A stretch of DNA of 42,470 nt, from assembly GCF_016583825.1 (NCBI RefSeq), contig NZ_NRRV01000048.1:1-42470 (forward strand), read 5' to 3'. The notes beneath the pieces are model-generated. The model saw only the letters and a list, made by a program, of their open reading frames with translations, did not search any database and was not told the DNA's origin. Position 1 is the first letter of the stretch, and each line of letters opens with the position of its first letter. A program made the position numbers and the translations under genes. Shown one piece after another: positions 14,427 to 24,265 of this stretch. The DNA comes from Thiohalocapsa halophila. Lineage in GTDB: Bacteria > Pseudomonadota > Gammaproteobacteria > Chromatiales > Chromatiaceae.

Positions 14427-17165
14427 ATGACCGCAGCCAGCCCGCCGCCCGATTATGCCGACGTTGCCGAGCGCCAGCGCTTGGAAGCGCAGCGTGACGG
14501 CCGCGAGGACTGGCGGCTCTGGGGGCCCTACCTCGCCGAGCGTGCCTGGGGCACCGTGCGCGAGGACTACAGCGCCGACGGCGAGGCCTGGGACTATTTC
14601 AGCCACGACCAATCCCGCTCCCGCGCCTACCGCTGGAACGAAGACGGCCTCGGCGGCATCTGCGACGCGGAGCAATACCTGTGCTTTGCGCTCGCCCTGT
14701 GGAACGGCCGCGACCCCATCCTGAAGGAGCGCGCCTTCGGCCTCACCGGCAACGAGGGCAACCGCGGCGAAGACGTCAAAGAGGTCTACCACTACCTAGA
14801 CGCGACGCCGAGCCACAGCTGGCTGCGCTATCAATACAAATATCCCCAGTCGGCATTCCCCTACGAGCGCCTGGTCCAAGAGAACGCCAGCCGGGGCCGC
14901 GAGCAGCCCGGCTTCGACCTCATCGACAGCGGCGCCTTCGATGATGATCAGTACTGGAAGCTGGATGTCCGCTACGCCAAAGCCGCACCGGACCTGATCC
15001 ACTGCCGCATCACGGCCCAGAACCTGGCCCAAGACCCCGCCGCGCTCTACATTCTGCCCACACTGTGGTTCCGCAACACCTGGGGCTGGGGTGACGCGGA
15101 TACCGTGCGCCCGTCGCTGTCCGCCATCGACGCCCCGGAAGGCGCAGCCTTCGCGGTGCGCGCCGAGCACCCGTCGCTCGGCACCTATTACCTCTACGGC
15201 GCCGTCCCCTGTGACCTGCTCTTCACCGAGAACGACACCAACCTGGAGCGCATCTGGGGCGACGCCAATCCAAGCCCCTACGTCAAAGACGCCTTCCACC
15301 GCTATCTCATCCAGGGCGAAGCGGACGCCGTCAACCCGGCGCAGCAGGGCACCAAATGCGCCGCGGTCCGCCAGGTGCAGCTCGACGGCGGCGAGAGCGC
15401 CCAGCTGGACCTGGTGCTGTCCGCCGAGCCGCTGACCCAGCCCTTCGCGGACACCGAGCGCACCATCGCCACCCGCCAGTCTGAGGCCACCGTCTTCTAC
15501 GACCATCTGCTGCCGGAGGCCGGCGCCAACGACACCCGCATCCTGCGCCAGGCCCTGGCAGGCATGATCTGGACCAAGCAGTTCTATCACTACGACGTCG
15601 ACCGCTGGCTGGACGGCGACCAGATCCCGCCGCCCCCGGGGCGCCGCCACATCCGCAACCAGCACTGGCGCCACTTCAAGGCGCGCGACATCATCTCCAT
15701 GCCGGACAAATGGGAGTACCCTTGGTTCGCCGCCTGGGACCTCGCCTATCACTGCGCCGCGCTGGCACTGGTAGACGTGGACTTCGCCAAGGCGCAGGTG
15801 GAGCTAATGGTCTCGGACCGTTACCTGCACCCCAACGGCCAGCTGCCCGCCTACGAATGGAACTTCGGCGACGTCAACCCGCCGGTGCACGCCATGGCGG
15901 CGCTCAAGGTCTTCCGCGCCGAGCGCATCCAGCGCGGCGAGGGCGACCACGGCTTTCTGCAGCGGGTGTTCCACAAGCTGCTTCTCAACTTCGCCTGGTG
16001 GATCAACCGCAAAGACGCCGACGGCCACAACCTGTTCGAAGGCGGCTTCCTCGGCCTAGACAATATCTCCGTCTACGACCGCTCGCGGGAGCTGCCGCCC
16101 GGCTGGAGCCTCAAGCAGGCGGACGCCACCGGCTGGATGGCCCACTTCTCGCTCAAGATGACGCTCATCGCCCTGGAGCTCTGCATCGTCGACGGCGACT
16201 ACGAAGAAATCGCCATCCAGTGCTACAAACAGTTCCTGGCCATCGCCGAGGCCATCGCCGGCAGCGAAGAAACGGGCACGCCGTCGCTGTGGGACGACCA
16301 GGCGGGCTTCTTCATGGACCTGCTGCAGACACCCGACGAGGGCACCCACCGCATCGAGGTCTACTCCTGGGTCGGGCTGATCCCGCTGTTCGCGGTGGAG
16401 ATCGTCAACAGCCGTATGCTCGAGGCCGCACCGCGCTTTCACGCGCTGCTCAACCAGCTGCGCGGCGGCTTCTTCCACGGCCACCCCGTCTGCGCCTGCC
16501 CGGAGCACGAGAACGAGCGCGGCGAGCGCCTCCTGGCCCTGGCCGACCACAGCATGCTCGCGCGCATCCTCACGCGCCTGCTGGACGAAGACCAATTCCT
16601 GTCCCGCTACGGCGTGCGCAGCCTCAGCCGCATCCACGAAGCCGACGGCAACTTGGGGTATATTCCGGGCATCGGGGAAGCCCTCATCGAGTACGTGCCC
16701 GGCGAATCGACCTCGCCCATGTTCGGCGGCAACTCCAACTGGCGCGGCCCCATCTGGCTGCCGACCAATTACTCCCTCATCGCCTCCCTGGAGCGCTTCC
16801 ATCGCTTCCTGGGCGACGACTTCCGCGTCCCCGTCCCCTGCCTGGGCGGAGAGAAGCGCAATCTCAAAGAGATCGCGACCCTCATCGCGGAGCGCCTGGC
16901 AGACATCTACCGCGTGGACGCCGAGGGCGTGGTGCCTGCACTGCGGAACCACCTGCCAAGCTCGCCGGACCCGAGCTGGCGGGATCAGCTGCGCTTTTAT
17001 GAATACTTCCATGCCGAAACCGGCCAGGGACTCGGCGCCGCGCACCAGACCGGCTGGAGCGGCCTGCTCGCCAACCTGGTCATGCGCCGCTACCAAAAAG
17101 ACATCCAGGGCTGGAGCGGCATCGACCGCGGCACCAAAGCCGGCCTCATCGATGAAATCGCCTAA
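14427..17165 (+). CDS. GH63-type glucosidase (MGH1-like glycoside hydrolase)
   Basis: A 912-residue soluble protein with no signal peptide. It resembles long bacterial 'glucosidases' of clan GH-G/GH63. The N-terminal beta domain contains WGPYLAERAWGTVREDYS and AYRWNEDGLGGICD. The (alpha/alpha)6 barrel covers about 380-900 with PWFAAWDLAYHCAALAL (about 432-448, probable general-acid Asp in AAWD), EGGFLGLDNISVYDRS, SWVGLIPLFAVE, FGGNSNWRGPIWLPTNYSL (about 766-784) and HQTGWSGLLANLV near the end. The family includes alpha-glucosidases and mannosyl- or glucosylglycerate hydrolases, so turnover of a glucoside osmolyte or storage glycan is plausible; the substrate is not determined. It has no close operon partner; it is flanked by family B repeats upstream and a family A array 8 bp downstream. 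Confidence 0.88.
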   Translation: MTAASPPPDYADVAERQRLEAQRDGREDWRLWGPYLAERAWGTVREDYSADGEAWDYFSHDQSRSRAYRWNEDGLGGICDAEQYLCFALALWNGRDPILKERAFGLTGNEGNRGEDVKEVYHYLDATPSHSWLRYQYKYPQSAFPYERLVQENASRGREQPGFDLIDSGAFDDDQYWKLDVRYAKAAPDLIHCRITAQNLAQDPAALYILPTLWFRNTWGWGDADTVRPSLSAIDAPEGAAFAVRAEHPSLGTYYLYGAVPCDLLFTENDTNLERIWGDANPSPYVKDAFHRYLIQGEADAVNPAQQGTKCAAVRQVQLDGGESAQLDLVLSAEPLTQPFADTERTIATRQSEATVFYDHLLPEAGANDTRILRQALAGMIWTKQFYHYDVDRWLDGDQIPPPPGRRHIRNQHWRHFKARDIISMPDKWEYPWFAAWDLAYHCAALALVDVDFAKAQVELMVSDRYLHPNGQLPAYEWNFGDVNPPVHAMAALKVFRAERIQRGEGDHGFLQRVFHKLLLNFAWWINRKDADGHNLFEGGFLGLDNISVYDRSRELPPGWSLKQADATGWMAHFSLKMTLIALELCIVDGDYEEIAIQCYKQFLAIAEAIAGSEETGTPSLWDDQAGFFMDLLQTPDEGTHRIEVYSWVGLIPLFAVEIVNSRMLEAAPRFHALLNQLRGGFFHGHPVCACPEHENERGERLLALADHSMLARILTRLLDEDQFLSRYGVRSLSRIHEADGNLGYIPGIGEALIEYVPGESTSPMFGGNSNWRGPIWLPTNYSLIASLERFHRFLGDDFRVPVPCLGGEKRNLKEIATLIAERLADIYRVDAEGVVPALRNHLPSSPDPSWRDQLRFYEYFHAETGQGLGAAHQTGWSGLLANLVMRRYQKDIQGWSGIDRGTKAGLIDEIA

Positions 17166-17173
17166 CAGCCCCC

Positions 17174-17575
17174 GTGGGAGCGGCCTCCGGCCGCGACGCC
17201 ACCGGCAACCGCCACCAGCGCACCGTCGCGGCAAGGATGCCGCTCCCACAGCCAACAGAGCCCCAGTGGGAGCGGCCTCTGGCCGCGACGCTACTGGCAC
17301 GCCGCCACCACCACACCGTCGCGGCAAGGATGCCGCTCCCACAAGCCAACAGAGCCCCTGTGGGAGCGGCCTCTGGCCGCGACGCCACTGGCAACCGCCA
17401 CCAGCGCGCACCATCGCGGCAAGGATGCCGCTCCCACAAGCCAACAGAGCCCCAGTGGGAGCGGCCTCTGGCCGCGACGCTACTGGCAACCGCCACCACC
17501 ACACCGTCGCGGCAAGGATCCCGCTCCCACAGCCAACAGAGCCCCCGTGGGAGCGGCCTCTGGCCGCGACGCTAC
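17174..17575. repeat. BIME-like array, 4.5 units of 92-95 bp (family A)
   Basis: Units start at about 17174, 17266, 17360, 17455 and 17547 (the last a half unit). Each has AGTGGGAGCGGCCTCTGGCCGCGACGC, spacer CTACTGGCAACCGCCACC, then GTCGCGGCAAGGATGCCGCTCCCACA, and linker GCCAACAGAGCCCC. The palindromes match the 7.1-8.3 kb array but the spacer and linker are different, so each array was amplified locally from one founder unit. It starts 8 bp after the glucosidase stop. Confidence 0.93.
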
Positions 17576-17995
17576 TGGCAACCGCCACCAGCGCACCTCA
17601 ATACGTGCGCCGACGCGGATACCATGAGCGGATTGTTCCACGAATACACGCGGATACCTGCCTTGCCTCGCCCAAACAATGCTCCAAGAAGGACCGAGGT
17701 AAAGGTGTCACCGCAGCACCAAGCCGCGCCGAATCACCGAGCGAAGCACAGGAGTCGACGACACCACCACCAGTCACGCGACAAGCTATGCGACACCTAA
17801 CCGCACGCCTTGCGCCCCCGAAGCCAGCGCACGCAACGTCCTCCTCAGCCGTCCTGGATATCAATCCCGACAGCATTTTCAACTTGTAGCACCCGCTAGC
17901 CCACGCTACCTGAGCCTGCGCCAATAGCCACAGCAAGGGACTGGGATACCCCGAAGGTCATCGGCCTCAACCGCAGTACCGAAAGCCCGCTATCC
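17576..17995. other. Intergenic region upstream of the polysaccharide locus
   Basis: About 420 bp without a supported gene. It begins with the leftover spacer of the array and then has ordinary, less GC-rich sequence. It probably contains the promoter of the priming transferase gene, but no clear -35/-10 pair, JUMPstart or ops element was found. A 112-residue minus-strand frame here has no recognisable domain. Confidence 0.6.
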
Positions 17996-19573
17996 ATGCA
18001 CATTCCATCCTCGGCTTACACCCATGCCGCCGCAAGCGCAACGGGCTCCGACGCCGCGACAGATACACCGGCGACCGAACAACCAACCGCTTCGCTCGCC
18101 CACCTGCTAGAACCGCGAACCTCGACGAAGACAGGTTATAAGCCAAAGGCGACGGCCGTACTACTCGTGACATGCGATCTGATCGGCCTCCTCTTGTCCG
18201 GGTTCCTTACGCATCTTGTGCAGTTTCTCCTCTATCAGGACACGGGCTTTTCCTTTGGCAGCATATGGCAAGCAGACAATGCGACAGCCAGACTCGTGAT
18301 CTTCGCCTCTCTGGTTGGGGTTGGCATCGCCTGGTTCGCCCTAGCTGGCCACTACACTAAACGCCGCCCGTTTTGGGACGAGATCGCCGAAACTTGGAAG
18401 ATTATCGCAATCCTTGCCGTCGCCGACGGCCTCCTTCTGTATCTCACAAAGAATCAGTTCTCACGCTTTTGGTTCTTGGGCGTCTGGGCCACGGCACTTC
18501 TTGCGATTCCGGCATTACGGATACTGATCAAAGATGTCCTGATCGCGAACCGCCTTTGGCAGCGTCCCGCCGTCATCGTCGGCGCCGGCGACAACGGCGC
18601 CCAAACCTTCCGCGCGCTACGGTCGGAGCCAATGATGGGCTTAGAGCCCTTGGCCTTCATACGTCTACCGGCGGGCGATGCCATACATCACAAAACGGTT
18701 GACGCCACCTCATCACCCATCTATCAGCTGCGAGATCTATTAGACCTACCGCCAGCCATCGCCAAGCGGCTCACCGTTTTTGTCGCCCTCGACAGTTATA
18801 AGAGCCAAATCCCAACACGCGCGGTACAAGCGCTCAACCAGAGCATCCCGGACGTCCGCATTGTCCCTGCTGTTACCGGATTCCCGCTCTATGGCGCCCG
18901 GGTTTACCACGTCTTTCGACAAGAGCTTTTCTTCCTGGCTCTGCGTAACAACCTCGCGCAGACCGGGCCGAAGCTGCTAAAGCGCTCCTTCGATGTCGTT
19001 TGCGCCACCCTGCTACTCATCGTCCTGGCGCCGTTCTTCCTGGCGCTGATCGCACTGATAAAGGCCGACGGCGGGCCCGCATTCTTCGCTCACAGCCGCA
19101 TTGGCAAGGACCAACGTCGCTTCAACTGCTACAAGTTCCGCACGATGGTCCCGAACGCCCAGCAGGTACTAGAACACCTCCTGGAGACAGACGCCGAGGC
19201 CCGTCGTGAGTGGGAGCAGGACTTCAAGCTCAAAAACGACCCGCGAGTCACCAAGGTCGGTAAGATACTGCGCGAAACCAGTCTGGACGAGTTGCCACAG
19301 CTCTGGAACGTGCTCCGCGGGGATATGAGCCTAGTCGGTCCCCGGCCGATTGTCCTCGATGAGCTGGACCGCTACGGTGACGAGGCGGCTTATTACCTAG
19401 AGGTCCGCCCTGGCATTACCGGTGTCTGGCAAGTCAGCGGCAGAAACGACACGGATTATGCATACCGCGTGAGCCTTGATAGCTGGTACGCGCGGAACTG
19501 GTCCTTGTGGTACGACATCGTCATCCTGGTAAAGACGGTCCGCGTCGTCTTGAACCGTAGCGGCGCCTACTGA
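17996..19573 (+). CDS. wbaP: Undecaprenyl-phosphate sugar phosphotransferase, WbaP type
   Basis: A 525-residue polytopic priming enzyme. After a polar N-terminus there are four to five membrane segments (about 52-170), a Rossmann-like CoA-binding domain (about 180-310; AVIVGAGDNGAQTFRALRS), and the C-terminal bacterial sugar transferase domain (about 325-525). That domain has LKRSFDVVCATLLLIVLAPF, RIGKDQRRFNCYKFRTMV, ETSLDELPQLWNVLRGDMS, VGPRP and VRPGITGVWQVSGRND. The family transfers a hexose-1-phosphate (often galactose-1-P, sometimes glucose-1-P) to undecaprenyl phosphate at the cytoplasmic face, the first step of O-antigen or exopolysaccharide synthesis. It heads the locus and converges on the nucleotidyltransferase gene. 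Sugar specificity is not readable from sequence, so the symbol denotes the subfamily. Confidence 0.92.
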   Translation: MHIPSSAYTHAAASATGSDAATDTPATEQPTASLAHLLEPRTSTKTGYKPKATAVLLVTCDLIGLLLSGFLTHLVQFLLYQDTGFSFGSIWQADNATARLVIFASLVGVGIAWFALAGHYTKRRPFWDEIAETWKIIAILAVADGLLLYLTKNQFSRFWFLGVWATALLAIPALRILIKDVLIANRLWQRPAVIVGAGDNGAQTFRALRSEPMMGLEPLAFIRLPAGDAIHHKTVDATSSPIYQLRDLLDLPPAIAKRLTVFVALDSYKSQIPTRAVQALNQSIPDVRIVPAVTGFPLYGARVYHVFRQELFFLALRNNLAQTGPKLLKRSFDVVCATLLLIVLAPFFLALIALIKADGGPAFFAHSRIGKDQRRFNCYKFRTMVPNAQQVLEHLLETDAEARREWEQDFKLKNDPRVTKVGKILRETSLDELPQLWNVLRGDMSLVGPRPIVLDELDRYGDEAAYYLEVRPGITGVWQVSGRNDTDYAYRVSLDSWYARNWSLWYDIVILVKTVRVVLNRSGAY

Positions 19574-19611
19574 GCCCGCCTGTTCTCTGCAACGTCCAGA
19601 AGTCTCCGCAG

Positions 19612-20790
19612 TCAACGCTCACGCTTTCTGATCCGCCGCCGCCATACCCGGCTCACCTGGACATTTTTAACGACCACTGCCCAGAACCCTGCCAGCCAAC
19701 TCCCAATCCGCCGAGTGCTGCCCCTACTTGTCAGCTCCACCTCTGGGGCCACCAGAAGCCACTCCCTGACTAAGCCCCACTTCTCGGCCAAACCACGCGA
19801 CGCCCGCAGTTCGACAAGCCGCCGGGTCAGTGGGCCACATGACAGATAAGCGGCTGTGGGCTCAGTCTTGCTCCGAGCTGCCTGCGGCGGAATCCCGGGT
19901 ACAAGGAGCTGTACGCCGAAAGCGTCCTGAACGGCGTTAAGCCCATCAGCCGCGACGGCGACCAGCCCTTGCGCTTGTAAGAACTGAGAAACGCTCGCCA
20001 ACTCCTCCGCCGAAAGACGCCGATACAACAGGTAAATGTCGTAAAGCCAAATCAACCGGTTCGGCATCAAGCGCGGCTTACCATCAATGTAATAAGGTGC
20101 AGTGTGGTTGGTGGCGCGATGCATCAGCGCAATAACAAAGGCGTGCCATGTGCAGGCCGTTCGGCCTTCGCCCATTACACCCCCCAACGGTACGCTGTCA
20201 GCGATGATCGCGTCTACGGACAACGCGTCTCGAAACAAGCGACGGTTACTGATCTGCCAGTGCAAATCCACGCTAAGGGCTGCTTGTTCATGCCCGCCAG
20301 TGAACGTGGCCTGGGCTGAGGCGCGCGTTCTCCGCCATGCTTTCTGGTCAGTGCAGGTATAACCTATGTCCTCCAACAACCGCGCAGCCTCCGCACGGCT
20401 GCCCTCCGGTACCACCAGATCAAGATCAGACCATGGTCGGTGATACGGTTGATCGTACAACGTATAGGCGAGCCCCACTCCCTTTATGCAGACTGCCGGT
20501 ACACTTCGCGCACGAAACGCCCGGAAGAGTTCTCTCAGCACTATACGCAAGCGCATTTCCCGGATAGCGCATCGCCGCGCTTCAGCACGCAACGCTGGTA
20601 GCAGATCAACGCTCAGCACACCGCCCGCGTGGTTGAGGCACACCTCGTAGCAGAGGGCAGCAACCCCTTCTGCTCGAATGATGCTTAGAAGCTGTTCAGG
20701 CTTGGAACAGTGCCGTGTGTCATCCTTCGTCCATTCCTCGCCAACGAGAAACCTGCCCAGAACCGCCACGTCAACCGAAGACACAAACAT
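19612..20790 (-). CDS. Nucleotidyltransferase family protein (NTP_transf_5-like)
   Basis: A 392-residue soluble protein. The nucleotidyltransferase core (about 85-150) reads FRARSVPAVCIKGVGLAYTL then HRPWSDLDLVVPEG (Asp122 and Asp124 as metal ligands), RAEAARLLEDIGYTC and, later, LSVDLHWQIS. This matches the uncharacterised nucleotidyltransferase group often found inside exopolysaccharide and exosortase loci. The target is unknown; roles suggested for relatives are only inferred from linkage. It is on the minus strand, alone between two plus-strand polysaccharide genes, and has a lower GC than the flanks of the window. Confidence 0.82.
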   Translation of the reverse strand: MFVSSVDVAVLGRFLVGEEWTKDDTRHCSKPEQLLSIIRAEGVAALCYEVCLNHAGGVLSVDLLPALRAEARRCAIREMRLRIVLRELFRAFRARSVPAVCIKGVGLAYTLYDQPYHRPWSDLDLVVPEGSRAEAARLLEDIGYTCTDQKAWRRTRASAQATFTGGHEQAALSVDLHWQISNRRLFRDALSVDAIIADSVPLGGVMGEGRTACTWHAFVIALMHRATNHTAPYYIDGKPRLMPNRLIWLYDIYLLYRRLSAEELASVSQFLQAQGLVAVAADGLNAVQDAFGVQLLVPGIPPQAARSKTEPTAAYLSCGPLTRRLVELRASRGLAEKWGLVREWLLVAPEVELTSRGSTRRIGSWLAGFWAVVVKNVQVSRVWRRRIRKRER

Positions 20791-21230
20791 GGGATAGAAG
20801 CACTCGACACCCGTTCATTGGTGATTTGCCACCGACCTCAGCGCGACCCGACCCAGCCGCAGGCATTTCCCACGGTTCACCGCCTATGCCGGAAACTCCA
20901 ACGCCGTCCCTGCCCCGCACACATGCAAATCACAAATCCTCTGGACCGCCTCACCGCCAGCGCGAAAAAGCTCCAACACAGTCTAGCATCACCAAGTCCG
21001 TCACGAACTTCTAGGTGCTGCGGACTAGCAATTGCAGGACTACACTCCCGAGGCGGCCATGACGCTATCCTCGACCGGTGGCCCGAACGAGCGACAGCGA
21101 GGCTCCACGCAGCGCCGCCCGCGACTCGGTGCGCTGCGCTCCACTCGCCACTCGCGGTTTTGCGCCGAGCGGCTGCACTCCATAATCAATGCCTGCGGGC
21201 CAGAGCGCCCAGGATAACGGTCAAAGTCTT
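20791..21230. other. Divergent intergenic region without a recognisable gene
   Basis: 440 bp between the starts of the nucleotidyltransferase and flippase genes. It must hold both promoters, but I see no strong consensus boxes. Several overlapping plus-strand frames (for example 20710-21234) are His/Pro/Arg-rich with no domain and are not called. Confidence 0.6.
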
Positions 21231-22565
21231 ATGAGAAGAAAACCTCCAAGGTCGACTCTACACACTATTGCCCAACGTATCAGTCACGGCGACGCCGACT
21301 TCCGAGAGATCCTGCGTAGCGGCGCGCTCGCCTTCGGCGTGAAAGCAATCTCCGCAGTCTCAGCCTTCGCCATGACTGTCGTAGTGTCCCGGGAGCTCGG
21401 CGCCACAGAAGCAGGTCTCTTCTTTCTTGGACTGACAATCGTGATCGTGGTTGCCGCGATAACGCGGCTTGGCCTTGACAACACACTCGTTCGCTTCATT
21501 GCGAGCTACAACATCGCCGGAACCCATGGCGAAATACGCCGTCTGCTCGTTATTGCGCTGCTCTGGGCTTCCGCCGCGTCTATCCTGGCCGCCATTGTGA
21601 TAGCAGCCCTCGCCGACCCCATCGCCAATCGTCTTTTCAATAAACCCGAATTTGGGAGCGTCCTCCGCACCTTTGCACCAGGCATACCGCTTCTGGCGAC
21701 ATTCACCCTGTTCGCCAAGGCCCTCCAGGGCGTAAAGCGAGTCCCCCAATCCCTCGTTGTCCTCAACGTGACCCTTCCGCTCATACTCTTGGCGCTCGTA
21801 TATCTGACCAGTCCAGCGCTTGCAAGCGACGCAGCCGTGCTGTACCTGGCCGCAGCCGCCACCTCCCTAGCCCTCGGACTCTTTTGGTGGACCACCCTTG
21901 CACCGACCGGCACCCCTTCCGGCGCAATCGACAAGAAGCGGCTCATTGACAGTTGCCTTCCCCTTCTAGTCATCGTATTATTAAATCAAATCATTACGTG
22001 GTCATCACAACTGCTCCTCGGCGCATGGGCCCGTCCGGCTGACGTCGCCCTCTTCAACGCCGCCATGCGCACGGCAATGCTTACCAGCTTCGTGCTCATC
22101 GCCGTAAACAGCATCGCCGCGCCCAAGTTTGCCGAGCTCTACAGCAGCGGCGAGCTGCAACGACTGCGGCGCACCGCGGTTGCGACCGCTCGTATGACTT
22201 CTGGCGTCGCCCTATTCCCGCTCGCGGTCATGCTTCTAGTGCCCGGGCCGCTCCTATCCCTTTTTGGCCCGGAATTCCCTGACGCCGCAGACGCCCTGAG
22301 GATACTGGCGGTCGGTCAATTCATAAACGTCGCGACCGGATCCGTGGGCTTCCTGCTTTCTATGACGGGTCATGAGCGCGTTCTCCGTAACAACGTAGCC
22401 TTAGCCGCGTTCATCGCGCTCCTGGCCGGCGTCGCACTCGTACCCCCCTACGGCCTCACCGGCGCAGCAACCGCCACAGCGCTAGGTATAGCGACCCAAA
22501 ACCTTTTGAGCCTTTGGCAGGTCAAGCGCTTGCTCGGATTTTCCACGCTCAGAACATCGCCATAG
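21231..22565 (+). CDS. Oligosaccharide flippase (Wzx / polysaccharide biosynthesis protein family)
   Basis: About 444 residues with 12-14 membrane helices. The N-terminus ILRSGALAFGVKAISAVSAFAMTVVVSRELG is typical of MATE/MOP polysaccharide transporters. A C-terminal block reads LFGPEFPDAADALRILAVGQ, SVGFLLSMTGHERVLRNN and PPYGLTGAATATAL, a pattern shared with the broken flippase at 40.4-40.8 kb. It translocates undecaprenyl-diphosphate-linked repeat units across the inner membrane. ATG 21231 begins a short basic leader before the first helix; an in-frame ATG at 21189 would add 14 residues. Neither has a good ribosome site. It converges with the O-antigen ligase gene across 77 bp. Confidence 0.9.
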   Translation: MRRKPPRSTLHTIAQRISHGDADFREILRSGALAFGVKAISAVSAFAMTVVVSRELGATEAGLFFLGLTIVIVVAAITRLGLDNTLVRFIASYNIAGTHGEIRRLLVIALLWASAASILAAIVIAALADPIANRLFNKPEFGSVLRTFAPGIPLLATFTLFAKALQGVKRVPQSLVVLNVTLPLILLALVYLTSPALASDAAVLYLAAAATSLALGLFWWTTLAPTGTPSGAIDKKRLIDSCLPLLVIVLLNQIITWSSQLLLGAWARPADVALFNAAMRTAMLTSFVLIAVNSIAAPKFAELYSSGELQRLRRTAVATARMTSGVALFPLAVMLLVPGPLLSLFGPEFPDAADALRILAVGQFINVATGSVGFLLSMTGHERVLRNNVALAAFIALLAGVALVPPYGLTGAATATALGIATQNLLSLWQVKRLLGFSTLRTSP

Positions 22566-22642
22566 GTGTTTGAGCTTCTCCCCGTCGCCCCCTAGGACAG
22601 CACCCGACGTCACGGTGATCGCCCCGCGACATACCATCCCTA

Positions 22643-23917
22643 TTACCTAAAGGTCGATAAACGTCGAGTTCCACACAATCCAGAGGATGGCGCCCGATAG
22701 CTTAGCGCCAGGCCCAGCACAAAGAAGAACATTGGGTTGCTAAGCTGCGGCCGGACCATACTATGTGCCAGCGCACCGAAAAGTGCAATCCCGGTCGCAA
22801 TAGCGAATCGCCGCGAAGCCGAATTCCGCTCACTAAAACGCACTGCGCGCACAACTCTCCCGGCGGAAGCGACGATCAACCATAAACATGCCATTAACCC
22901 CAGAATACCTGCCTCGGCTAGTGCAGTAACAAATAAGTTGTGAGATGGCAGCAGATACCCGTAGGCTGCCTCAAACCACTTTGCAAATCCTTCGTAACCG
23001 ATTCCCAGTAACGGGTGTGAGGTTATGATTGAAGCAGCCTCATCTAACATTCTCGCTCTTTCCACATCCGTTGCGTCGGATAGTCCCGCCCCTCCCCCCA
23101 TAAACACCGACCCGGCAAACCGTTCGACCAAGCGCGCCTGCACTATACCCAAATCGACGAACTGCGCCGCCACAAAGAGCGCCGCAACGAGCCCGATGGG
23201 AGCGAAAATGATCCATCGAGCCGCTCTTCGCAGATTTTCCGAGAACGCAATGACCGACATTACCATAACGAGGCCTCCCAAGGCGTATGCCGCACGACTA
23301 CCCGACAGGAGCACCGCAGCTAGTGCCGCAACGAGGCCCAGTTTACCTAATAACGCTCGCTTCCCTCTGCCGTTCGCGGAAAATACAGAGTACGGTAACG
23401 TCAGAATCACAACAGCGCCACCAACATTCGAAAAAGTTCCAATCGCCTCTCTCATCTCCTGGCTCACTATTCTCACAGAGCCGTAACGCAACGCGGTCGA
23501 AACGAATAACACCGCCACGAGTACAGAAAGACCTGTGGTGATATAAACCCAAGAAGAGGGTTGCACCTTATTTGCTGAGCCTGCGACAAGATAAGACAAC
23601 CAGACAAACGCCAAAAGACCCGTTGCCTGGTAGATCGTGCGGTCCGGCGCAATTGACCAGAAACTCGATACGACGAATAGGAACCACAGGCCAATTAGTG
23701 GCAGGCACGCCTGTGCAGCCGGCATGTTGACCCGCCTCGACGCCAGAATATAAAGGACCCAGAGAAGGATCGCTGAAGCTAAAAGAGCGTAAAAAGAATC
23801 CGTCACGCGGAAATATCGGGCTAGGATATACAGTCCGCTGGCGACACCTATTGTGGCGAATCTTACATGTGATACGCTAACGATAGCCCCGGGGGGGTGT
23901 CTGATAGATAAAGCCAT
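22643..23917 (-). CDS. O-antigen ligase / polymerase family membrane protein (Wzy_C)
   Basis: About 424 residues with 10-12 membrane helices. The Wzy_C/WaaL loop region includes LLSGSRAAYALGGLVMVMSV, a long periplasmic loop (ERFAGSVFMGGGAGLSDATDVERARMLDEA) and HPLLGIGYEGFAKWF...LLPSHNLFVTALAEAGILG, where SHNxF...E.G is the family signature. It either polymerises the repeat units or ligates the chain to lipid A core or another acceptor. The start ATG 23917 has GAGAGAG about 8 bp upstream; GTG 23962 would add 15 residues. A second, different Wzy_C protein lies at 32896-34548, so polymerase and ligase roles may be split between them. Confidence 0.88.
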   Translation of the reverse strand: MALSIRHPPGAIVSVSHVRFATIGVASGLYILARYFRVTDSFYALLASAILLWVLYILASRRVNMPAAQACLPLIGLWFLFVVSSFWSIAPDRTIYQATGLLAFVWLSYLVAGSANKVQPSSWVYITTGLSVLVAVLFVSTALRYGSVRIVSQEMREAIGTFSNVGGAVVILTLPYSVFSANGRGKRALLGKLGLVAALAAVLLSGSRAAYALGGLVMVMSVIAFSENLRRAARWIIFAPIGLVAALFVAAQFVDLGIVQARLVERFAGSVFMGGGAGLSDATDVERARMLDEAASIITSHPLLGIGYEGFAKWFEAAYGYLLPSHNLFVTALAEAGILGLMACLWLIVASAGRVVRAVRFSERNSASRRFAIATGIALFGALAHSMVRPQLSNPMFFFVLGLALSYRAPSSGLCGTRRLSTFR

Positions 23918-24265
23918 GTTTCTGACTCTCTCACGTGAGATCACGCTACCGAAGGCTAACACGCCCGGAACGCTAGCGCCTTCGCCTCCCTTATTCGCAG
24001 ATATGGCCTCTCCAATGGATCCTCCGAACGGGCAGATCCAGCCAGTTTTTGTAAGGTAGTATGGGACGCACGAGAGGTTGTCGCATTATCGGAGTCCGCA
24101 GCGGCTCCGCGAGGCGCATCGCTTCCTTTAACGTCAAATATCAAATCCAGCACGAGACGCGAAGAACCGGTAACACCGAACTTTGCACTTGCGAGTGGCG
24201 AATCTGATGTTAAAAAGAGTCGGAGAAGTTGCCCACAATCTATCTGAGAGCTCCAATCGCGGTTA
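23918..24265. other. Gap between ligase and methyltransferase genes
   Basis: About 350 bp. No supported gene; short frames on both strands lack domains. It precedes the ligase gene on the minus strand and may contain its promoter. Confidence 0.5.

Noticed and set aside
16056..17588. 510-codon minus-strand frame opposite the glucosidase
   Set aside because: Shadow of the glucosidase gene continued into the family A array; no domain.
17598..17936. 112-codon minus-strand frame before wbaP
   Set aside because: No homology pattern or ribosome site; starts in array-derived sequence.
20710..21234. 174-codon plus-strand frame upstream of the flippase
   Set aside because: Overlaps the 5' end of the nucleotidyltransferase gene and lacks any domain.
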